NCBI GenBank assembly: GCA_015058625.1
Contig: SVCA01000005.1
Location: 76,466 to 140,465, forward strand
Direction: 5' to 3'
Length of the DNA: 64,000 nt
Source of the DNA: Pseudoselenomonas ruminantium
GTDB lineage: Bacteria; Bacillota; Negativicutes; Selenomonadales; Selenomonadaceae
A model generated the notes under the pieces. The model was not told the DNA's origin, did not search any database, and worked only from the letters and a program-made list of their open reading frames with translations. This document shows, piece after piece, positions 43,827 through 52,930 of the stretch. The position numbers and the translations under genes were made by a program. Positions within the stretch are counted from its first letter, which is position 1, and each line of letters opens with the position of its first letter.

Positions 43827-45468
43827 GAAATTCCAATGGGACTTCTGGGCGTGGATAACCCTGCTCTCCATTGTGGTCTTTGGCTTATTTCTGATGTATC
43901 CGCTGTTCTCACTGTTTGCCAGCGCCTTCCAGGATGCCATGACCGGGGAGTTCACGATGGAGAATTTCACCCACTTCTTCGACCGGAAATATTATTACCA
44001 GTCCATGATTAATAGCTTCAGCGTCACGACCTGCGTGACGGTGCTGGCGGTGATTATCGGTACGGCGCTGGCCTACTTTATGACGCTGTTCAAAGTCCGG
44101 GGCAAGAACATCGTGGAAATCTGCATCATCATTTCCTTACTGTCCCCGCCGTTTATCGGTGCGTATTCGTGGATTTTGATTGGCGGCCGCAGCGGCATTT
44201 TGACGCAATGGCTGGCGGGCATGGGGATTGACTTCCCGTCCATCTATGGCTTTGCGGGGATTTTGCTCGTATTGACCTTGAAGCTCTATCCCTTTATCTA
44301 TCTCTATGTGGCCGGGGCGATGAAAAACATTGACTCGGCACTCATTGAGGCGGCGGAAAGTCTGGGCTGCAGCGGTATCAAGAAGGTGGTCACGATTATG
44401 CTGCCGCTGATTACGCCGACGATTCTCGCCGGTGCCCTGATGGTGTTTATGAATGCCATGGCCGACTTCGGTACGCCAATGCTGATTGGCGAAGGTTTTA
44501 ACGTTATGCCGGTCATGATTTACTCGGAGTTCATCAACGAAGTCGGCGACCAGGCTAACTTTGCGGCGGCCATGGCGGCGATTATGGTGCTCATAACCTC
44601 GACCATCTTCATGCTGCAGAAGTATGTGGTCAATAAGAAGTCCTTTACCATGAGCTCCCTGCGGCCGCTGCCGGTGGGGGAAATGACGGGAATTAAGAAT
44701 GTCATTATGCATCTGTGCATTTATGTGCTCGTGGCCCTCTCGATGATTCCGCAGCTTGTGGTTATCTATACGTCCTTCCTCAAGACCAATGGTTCCATTT
44801 TTGTGGATGGCTATTCTTTGGACAGTTATCGCACGATTTTCGAATCCCTGGGTACGGCTATTACCAATACGTATCTCTACAGCACGGCGGCTATGGTCAT
44901 GATTGTGTTCCTGGGCATGACGGTGGCCTACCTGACCACCCGCAAAAAGAGCTGGCTCACGGATATCATTGATACGCTGACCATGTTCCCGTATATTATT
45001 CCGGGGTCGGTCTTAGGTATTACTCTGCTCTTGGCGTTTAACGAAGAACCGATGCTTTTGTCGGGCACGGCGATTATCATCATTATTTCGCTGGTTATCC
45101 GCCGTTTGCCTTATACACTGCGTTCCAGCTCGGCGATTCTCTATCAGTTGAGTCCCAGTCTGGAGGAGGCTTCCATCAGCTTGGGGGCATCGCCTCTCAA
45201 GACCTTCTTCAAGGTCACGGCGGTGATGATGCTGCCCGGCGTCATGAGCGGGGCGATTATCTCCTGGATTACGGCCATCAATGAATTGAGTTCTTCGGTA
45301 ATCCTGTTCACAGGGGCCACGAAAACCATGTCGGTAGCCATCTACACCGAGGTTATTCGCGCCAGCTACGGTACGGCGGCGGCCCTGTCCACGATTCTTA
45401 CGTTAACGACCATCACGGCCATGGTTATCTTCTTCAAGGTATCCGGCCGCCGCGATGTTACGTTATAA
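43819..45468 (+). CDS. ABC importer permease, fused double-module FbpB type
   Basis: 549 residues; ATG 43819 within the end of the ATPase gene. About 12 helices in two homologous halves, each with the EAA loop contacting the ATPase (LIEAAESLGCSGIKKV near 175 and LEEASISLGASPLKTF near 450). Fused permeases of this sort belong to the FbpB/ThiP/2-aminoethylphosphonate group. Inner membrane. Confidence 0.9.
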   Translation: MNKKFQWDFWAWITLLSIVVFGLFLMYPLFSLFASAFQDAMTGEFTMENFTHFFDRKYYYQSMINSFSVTTCVTVLAVIIGTALAYFMTLFKVRGKNIVEICIIISLLSPPFIGAYSWILIGGRSGILTQWLAGMGIDFPSIYGFAGILLVLTLKLYPFIYLYVAGAMKNIDSALIEAAESLGCSGIKKVVTIMLPLITPTILAGALMVFMNAMADFGTPMLIGEGFNVMPVMIYSEFINEVGDQANFAAAMAAIMVLITSTIFMLQKYVVNKKSFTMSSLRPLPVGEMTGIKNVIMHLCIYVLVALSMIPQLVVIYTSFLKTNGSIFVDGYSLDSYRTIFESLGTAITNTYLYSTAAMVMIVFLGMTVAYLTTRKKSWLTDIIDTLTMFPYIIPGSVLGITLLLAFNEEPMLLSGTAIIIIISLVIRRLPYTLRSSSAILYQLSPSLEEASISLGASPLKTFFKVTAVMMLPGVMSGAIISWITAINELSSSVILFTGATKTMSVAIYTEVIRASYGTAAALSTILTLTTITAMVIFFKVSGRRDVTL

Positions 45469-45501
45469 TATGACGTCATATTATTCAAAGGAGGTTTCGT
45501 T

Positions 45502-46548
45502 ATGAAGCTGAAAAAATGGATTGCCGGCCTGTTGGGCGCGGCGATGCTCACCACCTGTTTTGCCGGTTGTGGCGGCGGCGGGGAACAGAAGGATGCGGCA
45601 AAGAGTGCTGGCAGTGACGAAAACAAGGTCGTCATCTACTGCCCGCATCCGCTGGCCTTTATCAATCCGCTGGTGGAAGAATTTGAAAAACAGAGCGGTG
45701 TCAAGGTTGAGGTTGTGGCCGCAGGTACGGGCGAACTCTTAAAACGTGTGGAATCGGAAAAGAGCAATCCGCTGGCCGATATCTTCTGGGGCGGTTCCCT
45801 TTCGACCATGAAGCCGAAAGCAGCGCTCTTTGAGGAATATCGTTCCGCTAATGAAGACCATGTACAGAAGGCCTTCAAGAATGAAGAAGGTTCCATCACC
45901 CGCTTCACGGATATCCCCAGCGTTATCATGATTAACACGAACCTCATTGGGGATGTGAAGGTGGAAGGTTATGAAGATTTGCTGAATCCAGCGCTCAAAG
46001 GCCGTATCGCTTTTGCTGACCCGTCTAAATCTTCTTCTTCCTACGAACATCTGATTAATATGCTCTATGCCATGGGCAATGGCGACCCCGACAAAGGTTG
46101 GGATTATGTGACGAAGCTGGCCAAGAATCTCGATGGCAAGCTGCTGTCCGGTTCCTCCGCTGTTTATAAAGGTGTAGCTGATGGCGAATATGCCGTAGGC
46201 CTGACCTTTGAAGAAGGCGGCGCTAAATACGTGGCTGACGGTGCGCCGGTTAAGCTGGTTTACATGAAGGAAGGCGTTATCTCCAAGCCGGACGGCATTT
46301 ACATCATCAAGAATGCGAAGCACATGGAAAATGCCAAGAAGTTCATCGACTTCATCACCAGCAAAGAAGCACAGACCCTCATCACGCAGAAACTCCATCG
46401 CCGCAGCGTCCGCGATGACGTAGCCGCACCGGTAGGCCTGCTGCCGAAGGCTGAAATCAAATCCATCACGGATAATGAAGAAGTGGTGAATAAGAACAAA
46501 AAAGCATGGCTGGATAAGTTCAAAGATATCTTTACCAGCGTGCAGTAA
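45502..46548 (+). CDS. ABC importer substrate-binding lipoprotein, FbpA/AfuA type
   Basis: 348 residues, ATG 45502 with AAAGGAGG. Lipobox TTCFAGC with Cys ~23, then a type II binding-protein fold: VVIYCPHPLAFINPLVEEFEK, GTGELLKRVESEKSNPLADIFWGGS, GRIAFADPSKSSSSYEHL, KPDGIYIIKNAKH. The SSSS serine cluster suggests an oxyanion or phosphate-bearing ligand rather than bare ferric iron, where tandem Tyr would be expected. A YesM/YesN two-component pair follows. Ligand remains open. Confidence 0.85.
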   Translation: MKLKKWIAGLLGAAMLTTCFAGCGGGGEQKDAAKSAGSDENKVVIYCPHPLAFINPLVEEFEKQSGVKVEVVAAGTGELLKRVESEKSNPLADIFWGGSLSTMKPKAALFEEYRSANEDHVQKAFKNEEGSITRFTDIPSVIMINTNLIGDVKVEGYEDLLNPALKGRIAFADPSKSSSSYEHLINMLYAMGNGDPDKGWDYVTKLAKNLDGKLLSGSSAVYKGVADGEYAVGLTFEEGGAKYVADGAPVKLVYMKEGVISKPDGIYIIKNAKHMENAKKFIDFITSKEAQTLITQKLHRRSVRDDVAAPVGLLPKAEIKSITDNEEVVNKNKKAWLDKFKDIFTSVQ

Positions 46549-46557
46549 GATTCGTGG

Positions 46558-46839
46558 CGCGACAGGGCAGGGAGCCTGAAAAGATTGGCAGAGGCCGGTC
46601 TGGCCGGGACGGTTTGCCAACACTGCGCTAAGACCTCGGTCTAAAATCATTTTTTGCCCTTTATATAGCGTGAAAAGCCAAAACTCGCTTTGCTCAGACA
46701 GTTGGCTTTTCACGCTATTTTAGTGGTTGGCAAAAAATGATTTCTTCACGACCAAGGCCAAACGCGCCGCTTATGGCAAACCGTCCCGGCCAGACCAAGT
46801 TAATGCGAAGCGGTCAGGCTCCCAGCCCTGCCGCGAAGC
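46558..46839 (-). repeat. Long nested hairpin repeat E8
   Basis: Successive complementary blocks: CAGGGCAGGGAGCCTGA/TCAGGCTCCCAGCCCTG, GGTCTGGCCGGGACGGTTTG with its complement at about 46780, AAATCATTTTTTGCC/GGCAAAAAATGATTT and ATAGCGTGAAAAGCCA/TGGCTTTTCACGCTAT. The apex is ACTCGCTTTGCTCAGACAGT. It has the same plan and apex as E2 but on the other strand and with unrelated arms. It fills the first part of the 511-bp gap before the kinase gene. Confidence 0.75.
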
Positions 46840-46984
46840 TGCTTCCGTGGTATCTGCAGTGGTGGCAGGATATTGTAGAGCAGGTTTATGAGGGGAGATA
46901 CTGTTAGTGTAACGCTTTTGGGGGGAGAACATGAAAAGTATCGGACGACAGTTACCCCACGCCCCTCTCCAGGCAGGTAGTATC

Positions 46985-47014
46985 TTGAAAACACAACTGT
47001 TTTTTCGCTATAAT
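46985..47014 (+). promoter_or_regulatory. Promoter of the two-component genes
   Basis: TTGAAA 46985-46990 and TATAAT 47009-47014 with 18-bp spacing. Confidence 0.7.
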
Positions 47015-47059
47015 GTAGTAGTAACTTATGAATGAAAAAACGCGAAAGGAGCCCTCACC

Positions 47060-48610
47060 ATGCACCGTTACTTTGAATCTCGTCTGCAGCGCGCATTGTT
47101 TCTTTATGCTGTAGTGCCGCTGTTGATTATGGCCTTTATTGGCTCGGTGCTGATGTTTGCCAGCTGGCGTCATTCGGTGGTGGGGATAAATCGGGATGCG
47201 CGGGATCAGGCTGCGGAGAAACTGGCGGCGGTCAGCGATGATTTTTCCCAGCATGGGGCAGCTACGGCGCATTTTCTGGCCAAGGGCAGGGATATGTCGC
47301 GTTGGCAGGAAGATGATGAAAAGCGGGGCGCGGCCTTTGCACGGCTTTACGAGGATGTGGGCCATACCGGGGCGGATTTTTATGTAGTGGATACGGATGG
47401 CGAGGTGCTCCTGGGCAGCCGGGAGAAACTGCCCAAGGCCATCCTGCCGGTGAAGAAGAATTGGGGCATTTGGCAGCGGTTGGGGAAGGAACCCTTTACC
47501 GTTTGTCAGGAATTTTTGCCGACGCCCATGGGGCAGGATTTGCTCTGCGGGCGGGCTATCGTGGTGGATGGCGAAGTGGCCGGCTATCTTCTCTACGACA
47601 TTCCGGCGGCTTATTTGAACAGTCTGGCCAGCGACAGTTGGATGCCCATGCTGCTCACCGACCATTTCGGCAATGTCCGGCTCGAAAAGAGCGGAGAACG
47701 TTTCATGGAAAGCCGCAAGCTGTTGGGCGACTTTGCCACGGCGGACAATGAATTGGTGAAAAAGGGCAAGGAAATTTTCTATGTGACCAGTACCCCTGTG
47801 CCCTTTGGCGGAGAGGAGTACCGCCTTTATGCCGTGACCCCTGTCACGGATTTGCTGGTGCGCTACATTATCGGCGCGGGGGCTATCGTGCTGGCGGTGC
47901 TCTTGATGATTCCGCTGATTTTGCGCAGCGTCCGCCGGGAGAGCAAACTCACGGCACAGGCGCTTGACCATCTGACTACCATTGCTGAACTTAAGGAACT
48001 GGAATCGCAGTTCAATCCGCATTTTCTCTTCAATACGCTAGAAAATATCAAATTCATGGTGCGCCTTGACCCCGGCGCGGCTACGGAAATGATTATGGCC
48101 CTGTCGGCGCTTCTGCGCTACAGCATTGCCGAAGATGGGCGGCAGGTGGCTTTGCAGGAGGATATCAAGTATCTGGCAAGCTATATGAAAATCCAGAAGT
48201 ACCGCTTTGGCAGCCGTCTGGATTTTACGATGGAGATTGATAAGCGGGCGGAGACGGTGCCTGTACCGAAACTCCTGTTCCAGCCGCTGCTCGAAAACGC
48301 CATCAAATACGGCGAGGATGAAGAGGGCAATCTGCGGATTAACTTCCGCATCGAGTGGCAGGAGAGCCAGCTGAATGTGCGGGTAAAGGACGCAGGCGGC
48401 GGTATCGCGCCTGAGAAGCTGGCCAAGCTGCAAGCGCTCTTGCAGAGCAGTGCCAACAACAGCAGCCACAAGGGGCTGTTCAATGTGCAGCGGCGGCTGC
48501 AGCTCTTGTACGGCGAGGCATGCGGCCTTAAAATCGACTGTCCGGCAACGGGCGGCACGGAGATTCATCTGTGCCTGCCCCTGCTCAAAAAGGAGTCACA
48601 AGATGCTTAG
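47060..48610 (+). CDS. Sensor histidine kinase, YesM/LytS type
   Basis: 516 residues, ATG 47060 with GAAAGGAG. Helix 12-35, an extracytoplasmic Cache-like sensor (~40-265), helix ~275-297, then a His_kinase domain with phospho-acceptor FNPHFLFNTLENIKF (~328). The HATPase domain has ENAIKYGEDEEG and GGGI and ends ATGGTEIHLCLPL. The overlap with the response regulator and the position after an ABC importer follow the usual YesMN-with-transporter layout, so it likely controls uptake of that substrate. Confidence 0.9.
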   Translation: MHRYFESRLQRALFLYAVVPLLIMAFIGSVLMFASWRHSVVGINRDARDQAAEKLAAVSDDFSQHGAATAHFLAKGRDMSRWQEDDEKRGAAFARLYEDVGHTGADFYVVDTDGEVLLGSREKLPKAILPVKKNWGIWQRLGKEPFTVCQEFLPTPMGQDLLCGRAIVVDGEVAGYLLYDIPAAYLNSLASDSWMPMLLTDHFGNVRLEKSGERFMESRKLLGDFATADNELVKKGKEIFYVTSTPVPFGGEEYRLYAVTPVTDLLVRYIIGAGAIVLAVLLMIPLILRSVRRESKLTAQALDHLTTIAELKELESQFNPHFLFNTLENIKFMVRLDPGAATEMIMALSALLRYSIAEDGRQVALQEDIKYLASYMKIQKYRFGSRLDFTMEIDKRAETVPVPKLLFQPLLENAIKYGEDEEGNLRINFRIEWQESQLNVRVKDAGGGIAPEKLAKLQALLQSSANNSSHKGLFNVQRRLQLLYGEACGLKIDCPATGGTEIHLCLPLLKKESQDA

Positions 48611-49367
48611 TTTGGTGATTGTGGAAGACGAAGAAATCATCCGTCGCGGGCTGGTGTGTACCATTGACTGGCTGAAGCTGGGGGCCAGAGTGGTGGGCGA
48701 GGCCGCCAACGGCCGGGAGGCCCTGCGAGTTATTCAGGAAACCGGCCCGGATGTGGTGCTGACGGATATCAAGATGCCCGTGATGGACGGCATTGCTTTG
48801 ACGGAAGCGCTGAAAGCCGAGAAAAATCCGGCCAAGGTCATCTATCTGACCAGCTATGCGGATTTTTCCTACGCCCAGACGGCCTTGCATTTAGACGTCT
48901 GCGACTATCTGCTGAAACCGGTAAACGAAGCGGATTTAGCCAAGGCACTGGCCAAAATTGACAAGTCAAAAGAACCGGCAGCAGAGGAAGCGCTCTCCTG
49001 GGACGAGGGCTTAAAGGCGGCCTATCATACGGGCAATCCCTATGTGCAGGCAGTGCTCAAGCGCATTGAAGCGGGCTATCAGGGGCGGCTCAGCAGCGAG
49101 GCCATTGCCGCAGAATTGGGCGTTTCGTCCAGCTACCTTTCCCGCAAGCTCAAAGAAGAAACAGGGCAGACATTTGGGAATCTTTTAACCCAGTATCGCT
49201 TGCAGCGGGCCATTGAAATGCTGCAGGCCGGCACCTGGCGGGTCTATGAAGTGGCAGAGCAGACAGGTTTTGGCGAGTACAAGAATTTCACCCAGATGTT
49301 CAAAAAATATCTGCATACCACGCCCAAGGCCTTTATGCAGGAAATCACCGTGGGTATAAAACTGTAA
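48603..49367 (+). CDS. Response regulator with AraC-type DNA-binding domain, YesN type
   Basis: 254 residues; ATG 48603, 8 nt inside the kinase gene, AAGGAG upstream. Receiver domain: acidic pair VEDEE, phospho-Asp in VLTDIKMPVMDG (~54), Lys in LKPVNEADL (~105). AraC-family C-terminus: two helix-turn-helices (AAELGVSSSYLSRKLKEETG; VAEQTGFGEYKNFTQMFKKY). Cognate of the kinase just upstream. Confidence 0.93.
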   Translation: MLSLVIVEDEEIIRRGLVCTIDWLKLGARVVGEAANGREALRVIQETGPDVVLTDIKMPVMDGIALTEALKAEKNPAKVIYLTSYADFSYAQTALHLDVCDYLLKPVNEADLAKALAKIDKSKEPAAEEALSWDEGLKAAYHTGNPYVQAVLKRIEAGYQGRLSSEAIAAELGVSSSYLSRKLKEETGQTFGNLLTQYRLQRAIEMLQAGTWRVYEVAEQTGFGEYKNFTQMFKKYLHTTPKAFMQEITVGIKL

Positions 49368-49380
49368 GGAGCAAAAGATT

Positions 49381-50202
49381 ATGGGTAAATATACAGGCAA
49401 AATGATTATTTCCGATTTGGACGGCACGTTGATTCCGCGAGGCGGCGTGATTTCTGCGGAGAATAAAGCGGCCATTCAGGCCTTTGTGGATGGCGGCGGC
49501 CGTTTTGCCATAGCCACGGGCCGCACGCCCGAAGCGGCGGCTGGCTATGTGGAAGGACTGCCGATAAATGCGCCGTCCGTGTTCTTCAACGGGGCCATGC
49601 TCTACGACTGGGCGGCCAAAAAAGTGCTCAAGACCATGCCGCTGACGGCAAAGGATACGGAAAATCTCTGGCCGGCCTTTGCTGCGCGCGCATTGGCAGA
49701 ATTTCCCGAGGCCTGCATCGAGGTCTATACGGCAGATAATTGCCATATCGTTACGCCGGAGGCGAACGACGACCCGCGCCTGCCGCACGAATACTACCGT
49801 TATGCGCATACGGAGCTCAATAAACTTACGGACACGGCCAAGACGCCGTGGCTCAAATTCTTTGCCTGCGACAAGCACGCGCATCTGGAAAAATATGTGG
49901 CGCTTGCCGAGCAGATGGGCGTAGCGGCTTTGGCGAACGGCTTCTACTCCGAGGACAATTACTACGAGTTCGTGGCCAAAGACGTGTCCAAAGGCTCTAT
50001 GGTGGCGGCCATCCGCGAACAGCTGCCGGGCATTGAAATCATCGCCTGCGGGGATTACCTCAACGACAATGAAATGTTGGCAGAAGCCGATATGGGCATT
50101 GCTCCGGCCAACGCTCATGAGGATACGAAAAAAATTGCTGACCGTGTCGGTTGCCGTGTGGAAGAACACCTGCTGGCCTGGATTGTGAACAATATTGCCT
50201 GA
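49381..50202 (+). CDS. Cof-type HAD phosphatase 1
   Basis: 273 residues, ATG 49381 with AAGGAG. HAD motif I ISDLDGTLIPRGG (nucleophile Asp), a large C2B cap in the middle, motif III Lys in KDVSKGSMVAAI, motif IV CGDYLNDNEMLAEADMGIA. Typical of cytoplasmic sugar-phosphate phosphatases such as YidA or YwtE. It follows the response regulator after 13 bp and is probably in the same operon. Confidence 0.88.
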   Translation: MGKYTGKMIISDLDGTLIPRGGVISAENKAAIQAFVDGGGRFAIATGRTPEAAAGYVEGLPINAPSVFFNGAMLYDWAAKKVLKTMPLTAKDTENLWPAFAARALAEFPEACIEVYTADNCHIVTPEANDDPRLPHEYYRYAHTELNKLTDTAKTPWLKFFACDKHAHLEKYVALAEQMGVAALANGFYSEDNYYEFVAKDVSKGSMVAAIREQLPGIEIIACGDYLNDNEMLAEADMGIAPANAHEDTKKIADRVGCRVEEHLLAWIVNNIA

Positions 50203-50206
50203 TACA

Positions 50207-50243
50207 AAATTCCCTGTGTGCTATCGACAGTCACACAGGGATT
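50207..50243 (+). terminator. Terminator after HAD phosphatase 1
   Basis: A stem of AAATTCCCTGTGTG-like sequence pairs with CACACAGGGATTT around an 11-nt loop; modest T content after it. Confidence 0.6.
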
Positions 50244-50289
50244 TGTTATACTTGGAATTGATTTGTAAAGGTGAGATAAGGAGAATTAC

Positions 50290-51093
50290 ATGATCAAGTT
50301 GATTTTGTCCGATATGGATGGTACTTTGCTGGATGAAAACGGTCAGCTGCCGGCCGAATTTGATGAGGTGATGGATGCGCTTCATGCCCGGGGCGTGCAG
50401 TTTGCTCCCGCCAGCGGGCGGCAGTATTTTTCGCTGCTGAAAAGTTTTGAGAAGTACGAGGACCGGTTTATCTTCGTCAGCGACAATGGCACGATTGTGC
50501 GCCAGCATGGTAAGGAGCTCTTTTCGGATATTATCGAGCATGATGTGGCAAAGGAAATCTTTAACAGCGTTAATGATGTTGAAGGGGTTTATAATGTGCT
50601 CTGCGGCAAGGAAACGGTGTATCTGCTGCGCGGCAAGCAGCCCGAGGAACAGATGGGCGAGCTCAAGAAGTATTTCCGCGCAGTGGAAATCGTGGACAGC
50701 TTCGACGATATTTCCGACGAACCGATTAAGATTTCCTTCTTTACGCCGGATGGGGATGCGGCGGAGAAGATTTATCCGCTGTTTGCCAATTATTACGATT
50801 CCATGCAGGTGGTGCTGGCCAGCGCCTACTGGGTGGATGTGACCAACAAGGGCGCCAACAAGGGCATGGCAGTGAAAGCCCTGCAGAAACGCCTGGGTCT
50901 CAAGCCGGAGGAATGTGCGGTATTTGGCGATTATATGAACGATTTGGAAATGATGAGCGCGGCTTATTACAGCTACGCGATGGAAAATGCCTATCCGCCG
51001 GTAAAGGAAGCGGCGCGGTTCGTGGCGCCCAGCAATGAGGAGCATGGGGTCATGAAGACGATTCAATCCTTCATTAAGCAGGGGCTTTGCTGA
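50290..51093 (+). CDS. Cof-type HAD phosphatase 2
   Basis: 267 residues, ATG 50290 with ATAAGGAG. Motif I LSDMDGTLLDENGQLP, Ser/Thr motif II region SGRQYFSLLK, C2B cap, motif III NKGANKGMAVKAL, motif IV FGDYMNDLEMMSAAYYSYAMENA. Same family as its neighbour but clearly diverged, so a separate substrate is likely. Cytoplasmic. Confidence 0.88.
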   Translation: MIKLILSDMDGTLLDENGQLPAEFDEVMDALHARGVQFAPASGRQYFSLLKSFEKYEDRFIFVSDNGTIVRQHGKELFSDIIEHDVAKEIFNSVNDVEGVYNVLCGKETVYLLRGKQPEEQMGELKKYFRAVEIVDSFDDISDEPIKISFFTPDGDAAEKIYPLFANYYDSMQVVLASAYWVDVTNKGANKGMAVKALQKRLGLKPEECAVFGDYMNDLEMMSAAYYSYAMENAYPPVKEAARFVAPSNEEHGVMKTIQSFIKQGLC

Positions 51094-51120
51094 GGGGTTA
51101 TAACTATATGATAAAGATGT

Positions 51121-51167
51121 CGCAAGGGCAGGTGTTTTTCTGTGAAAAACATTACCTGCCCTTGCGG
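51121..51167 (+). terminator. Terminator after HAD phosphatase 2
   Basis: CGCAAGGGCAGGT pairs with ACCTGCCCTTGCG around an AAAAAC-containing loop; a T run follows. Confidence 0.88.
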
Positions 51168-51268
51168 CTGTTTTTATGTACACATAAATGCAAGAAGGTC
51201 TTAATGTTCATATGATGAATATGAGTTATATGGCTTGGGTCCATCGTATGATGGAGGAGGGGCTGACG

Positions 51269-51331
51269 ATGGCCGCACTTTATGTTGCATTATTTATCAT
51301 GCCCCTAATTCTTGCTCTTTTCATTGGTTAA
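51269..51331 (+). CDS. Possible 20-residue hydrophobic peptide
   Basis: ATG 51269 follows GGAGGAGGGG with 6-nt spacing, an excellent ribosome site, and opens a 20-codon frame of almost only hydrophobic residues (MAALYVALFIMPLILALFIG). The frame is also open back to ATG 51212, which would give 39 residues with a weaker start. It would be a single membrane helix, perhaps a small membrane regulator or toxin-like peptide. It lies in the 401-bp gap before the ATPase gene. Could be chance. Confidence 0.35.
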   Translation: MAALYVALFIMPLILALFIG

Positions 51332-51413
51332 GTTGACACCTTTCGAGGAAGAATGGTTGGAAACTTATGGATATTTTTAAGGCGCTTGATACTGACAAAT
51401 AATATCGAAAGAC

Positions 51414-51469
51414 TTGAGATTCAGCGTGGATGATGCTAAAATTAACTTAAATTATTTTAAGTTAATTTC
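51414..51469 (+). promoter_or_regulatory. Promoter and palindromic operator of the AAA/DUF234 gene
   Basis: TTGAGA 51414-51419 and TAAAAT 51437-51442 with 17-bp spacing. A perfect 13-bp palindrome (51440-51452 with 51457-51469; AAATTAACTTAAA and complement) starts inside the -10 box and covers the start point, as a repressor site would. Confidence 0.55.
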
Positions 51470-51494
51470 TTTTAAGTGAAAAGGTGGAAGGAAC

Positions 51495-52874
51495 ATGAAG
51501 TTCATTGGCCGTCAGCATGAGTTGTCCATTATTAGGCAGAAGCTTGCTAGCAATCGTGCGGAGTCCATGCTGGTTTATGGCAGAAGACGTGTGGGCAAGA
51601 GCGAGTTGATAAAAGAGGCATTGAAGGAAGTGGATGTTCCGGTCATTCACTATGTTTGCCGTAAATCGTCCTTTTCTCAGAATATGGCAGGATTAAGTCA
51701 GGCTGCGGCGAAAGCATTTGACGAGCCGTTCATCAAATTTGAGAGTATAGACCAGTTGCTAAAGTATGTCTATGGTAAGGCAACCCGGCAGAAGATAATT
51801 CTCTTTATTGATGAATACCCTTTCCTGCGTGGCGATAATGAGGCCATAGACTCTGAGTTTCAGATAGCTATAGACGAATGGCAGCATGAAACATGCTTGA
51901 AGTTGATATTATGTGGTTCATATGTAGAAACCATGCAGAAGTTGGTGGATAGCAGGGCGCCGCTTTTTGGACGTTTTACGGAAATCATGAAGCTAAAGCC
52001 TTTTGATTATTATGATGCGGCAAAATTCTTTCCCAATCGGACGGATGAGGAAAAGCTGCTGTTATACAGTGTCTTTGGGGGCGTGCCATTCTATCTGATG
52101 CAGCTGGATGACAATCTTTCTCCGGTGGAAAATATCCAAAAGTTGCTTATTCCTGAGGGGGCCATGCTGGAAAATGAAATTAGGCTGCAGTTGACCGCAG
52201 AACTGTCCAAGGAGGAAAATGCCAACTATGTTTTGGAGAAGATAGCTAGTGGCGTGGGCAGATACAGTGAAATTGCCAGAGATTTTTCTGGCAGCAGCGG
52301 TAAACTGAGCCATACCCTTGGCAAGTTGGAAGGTATGGGACTTATTGAGAAAGATTCACCCCTTAATGCGTCATCCAATAAGCGTCAGCATCGTTATGTG
52401 ATTTGCGATAATCTGTTGGATTTTTACTACACCTTCCTGTTTCGGGAGACTACTGCGCGAAGTGCTATGTCACCAGCGGTGTTCTTCGAATCAAAAGTGG
52501 AAGGAAAGCTGAATATCAGTTACCTTCCACGGAAGTTTGAACAAGCCGCGATGGAATATCTGTTGCGCCAGAACCGGGCCGGCAAAATAGATCCGCCATT
52601 TTATGCCATTGGCAGATATGTGTATAATGACAAGGCAAAAAGGCAGAATGGGGAGTTTGATATTGTTACCCAGGATGATAAGGGACTCATTTCCTACGAG
52701 TGCAAGTATAGGAAGGAGCCATTGGGAATGAAAGTTGTCCATGAAGAAGAGTGGCAGGCAAAGGAACTGGGGCTGGATTTTTATGGCTTTGGATTTTTCG
52801 CCCGCAGCGGCTTTGCTGATGATGTGGATGCAAAAACTTATCGCCTTGTATCGTTGCAGGATATGTATTCGTGA
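51495..52874 (+). CDS. AAA ATPase with DUF234 domain
   Basis: 459 residues, ATG 51495 with GGTGGAAGG. It opens MKFIGRQHELSIIRQKLA with P-loop YGRRRVGKSEL (~31-41), Walker B IILFIDEYPF (~96), sensor region LILCGSYVETM, a winged helix around 255-290, and the C-terminal DUF234 part. That part has FDIVTQDDKG and YECKYRK, an arrangement like a PD-(D/E)xK nuclease core. These ATPase_2/DUF234 proteins are common in archaea and anaerobes and often sit in accessory regions. Their role is unknown; a defence or mobile-element role is possible. Confidence 0.8.
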   Translation: MKFIGRQHELSIIRQKLASNRAESMLVYGRRRVGKSELIKEALKEVDVPVIHYVCRKSSFSQNMAGLSQAAAKAFDEPFIKFESIDQLLKYVYGKATRQKIILFIDEYPFLRGDNEAIDSEFQIAIDEWQHETCLKLILCGSYVETMQKLVDSRAPLFGRFTEIMKLKPFDYYDAAKFFPNRTDEEKLLLYSVFGGVPFYLMQLDDNLSPVENIQKLLIPEGAMLENEIRLQLTAELSKEENANYVLEKIASGVGRYSEIARDFSGSSGKLSHTLGKLEGMGLIEKDSPLNASSNKRQHRYVICDNLLDFYYTFLFRETTARSAMSPAVFFESKVEGKLNISYLPRKFEQAAMEYLLRQNRAGKIDPPFYAIGRYVYNDKAKRQNGEFDIVTQDDKGLISYECKYRKEPLGMKVVHEEEWQAKELGLDFYGFGFFARSGFADDVDAKTYRLVSLQDMYS

Positions 52875-52878
52875 AAAT

Positions 52879-52908
52879 AGCCCGACAGATATTTAGTCTG
52901 TCGGGCTA
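52879..52908. terminator. Bidirectional terminator between convergent genes
   Basis: An 11-bp perfect stem AGCCCGACAGA/TCTGTCGGGCT with a 7-8 nt loop lies between the ATPase gene and the convergent RHH gene. Confidence 0.7.
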
Positions 52909-52930
52909 CTGCTAATTTGCTAATTATTTG

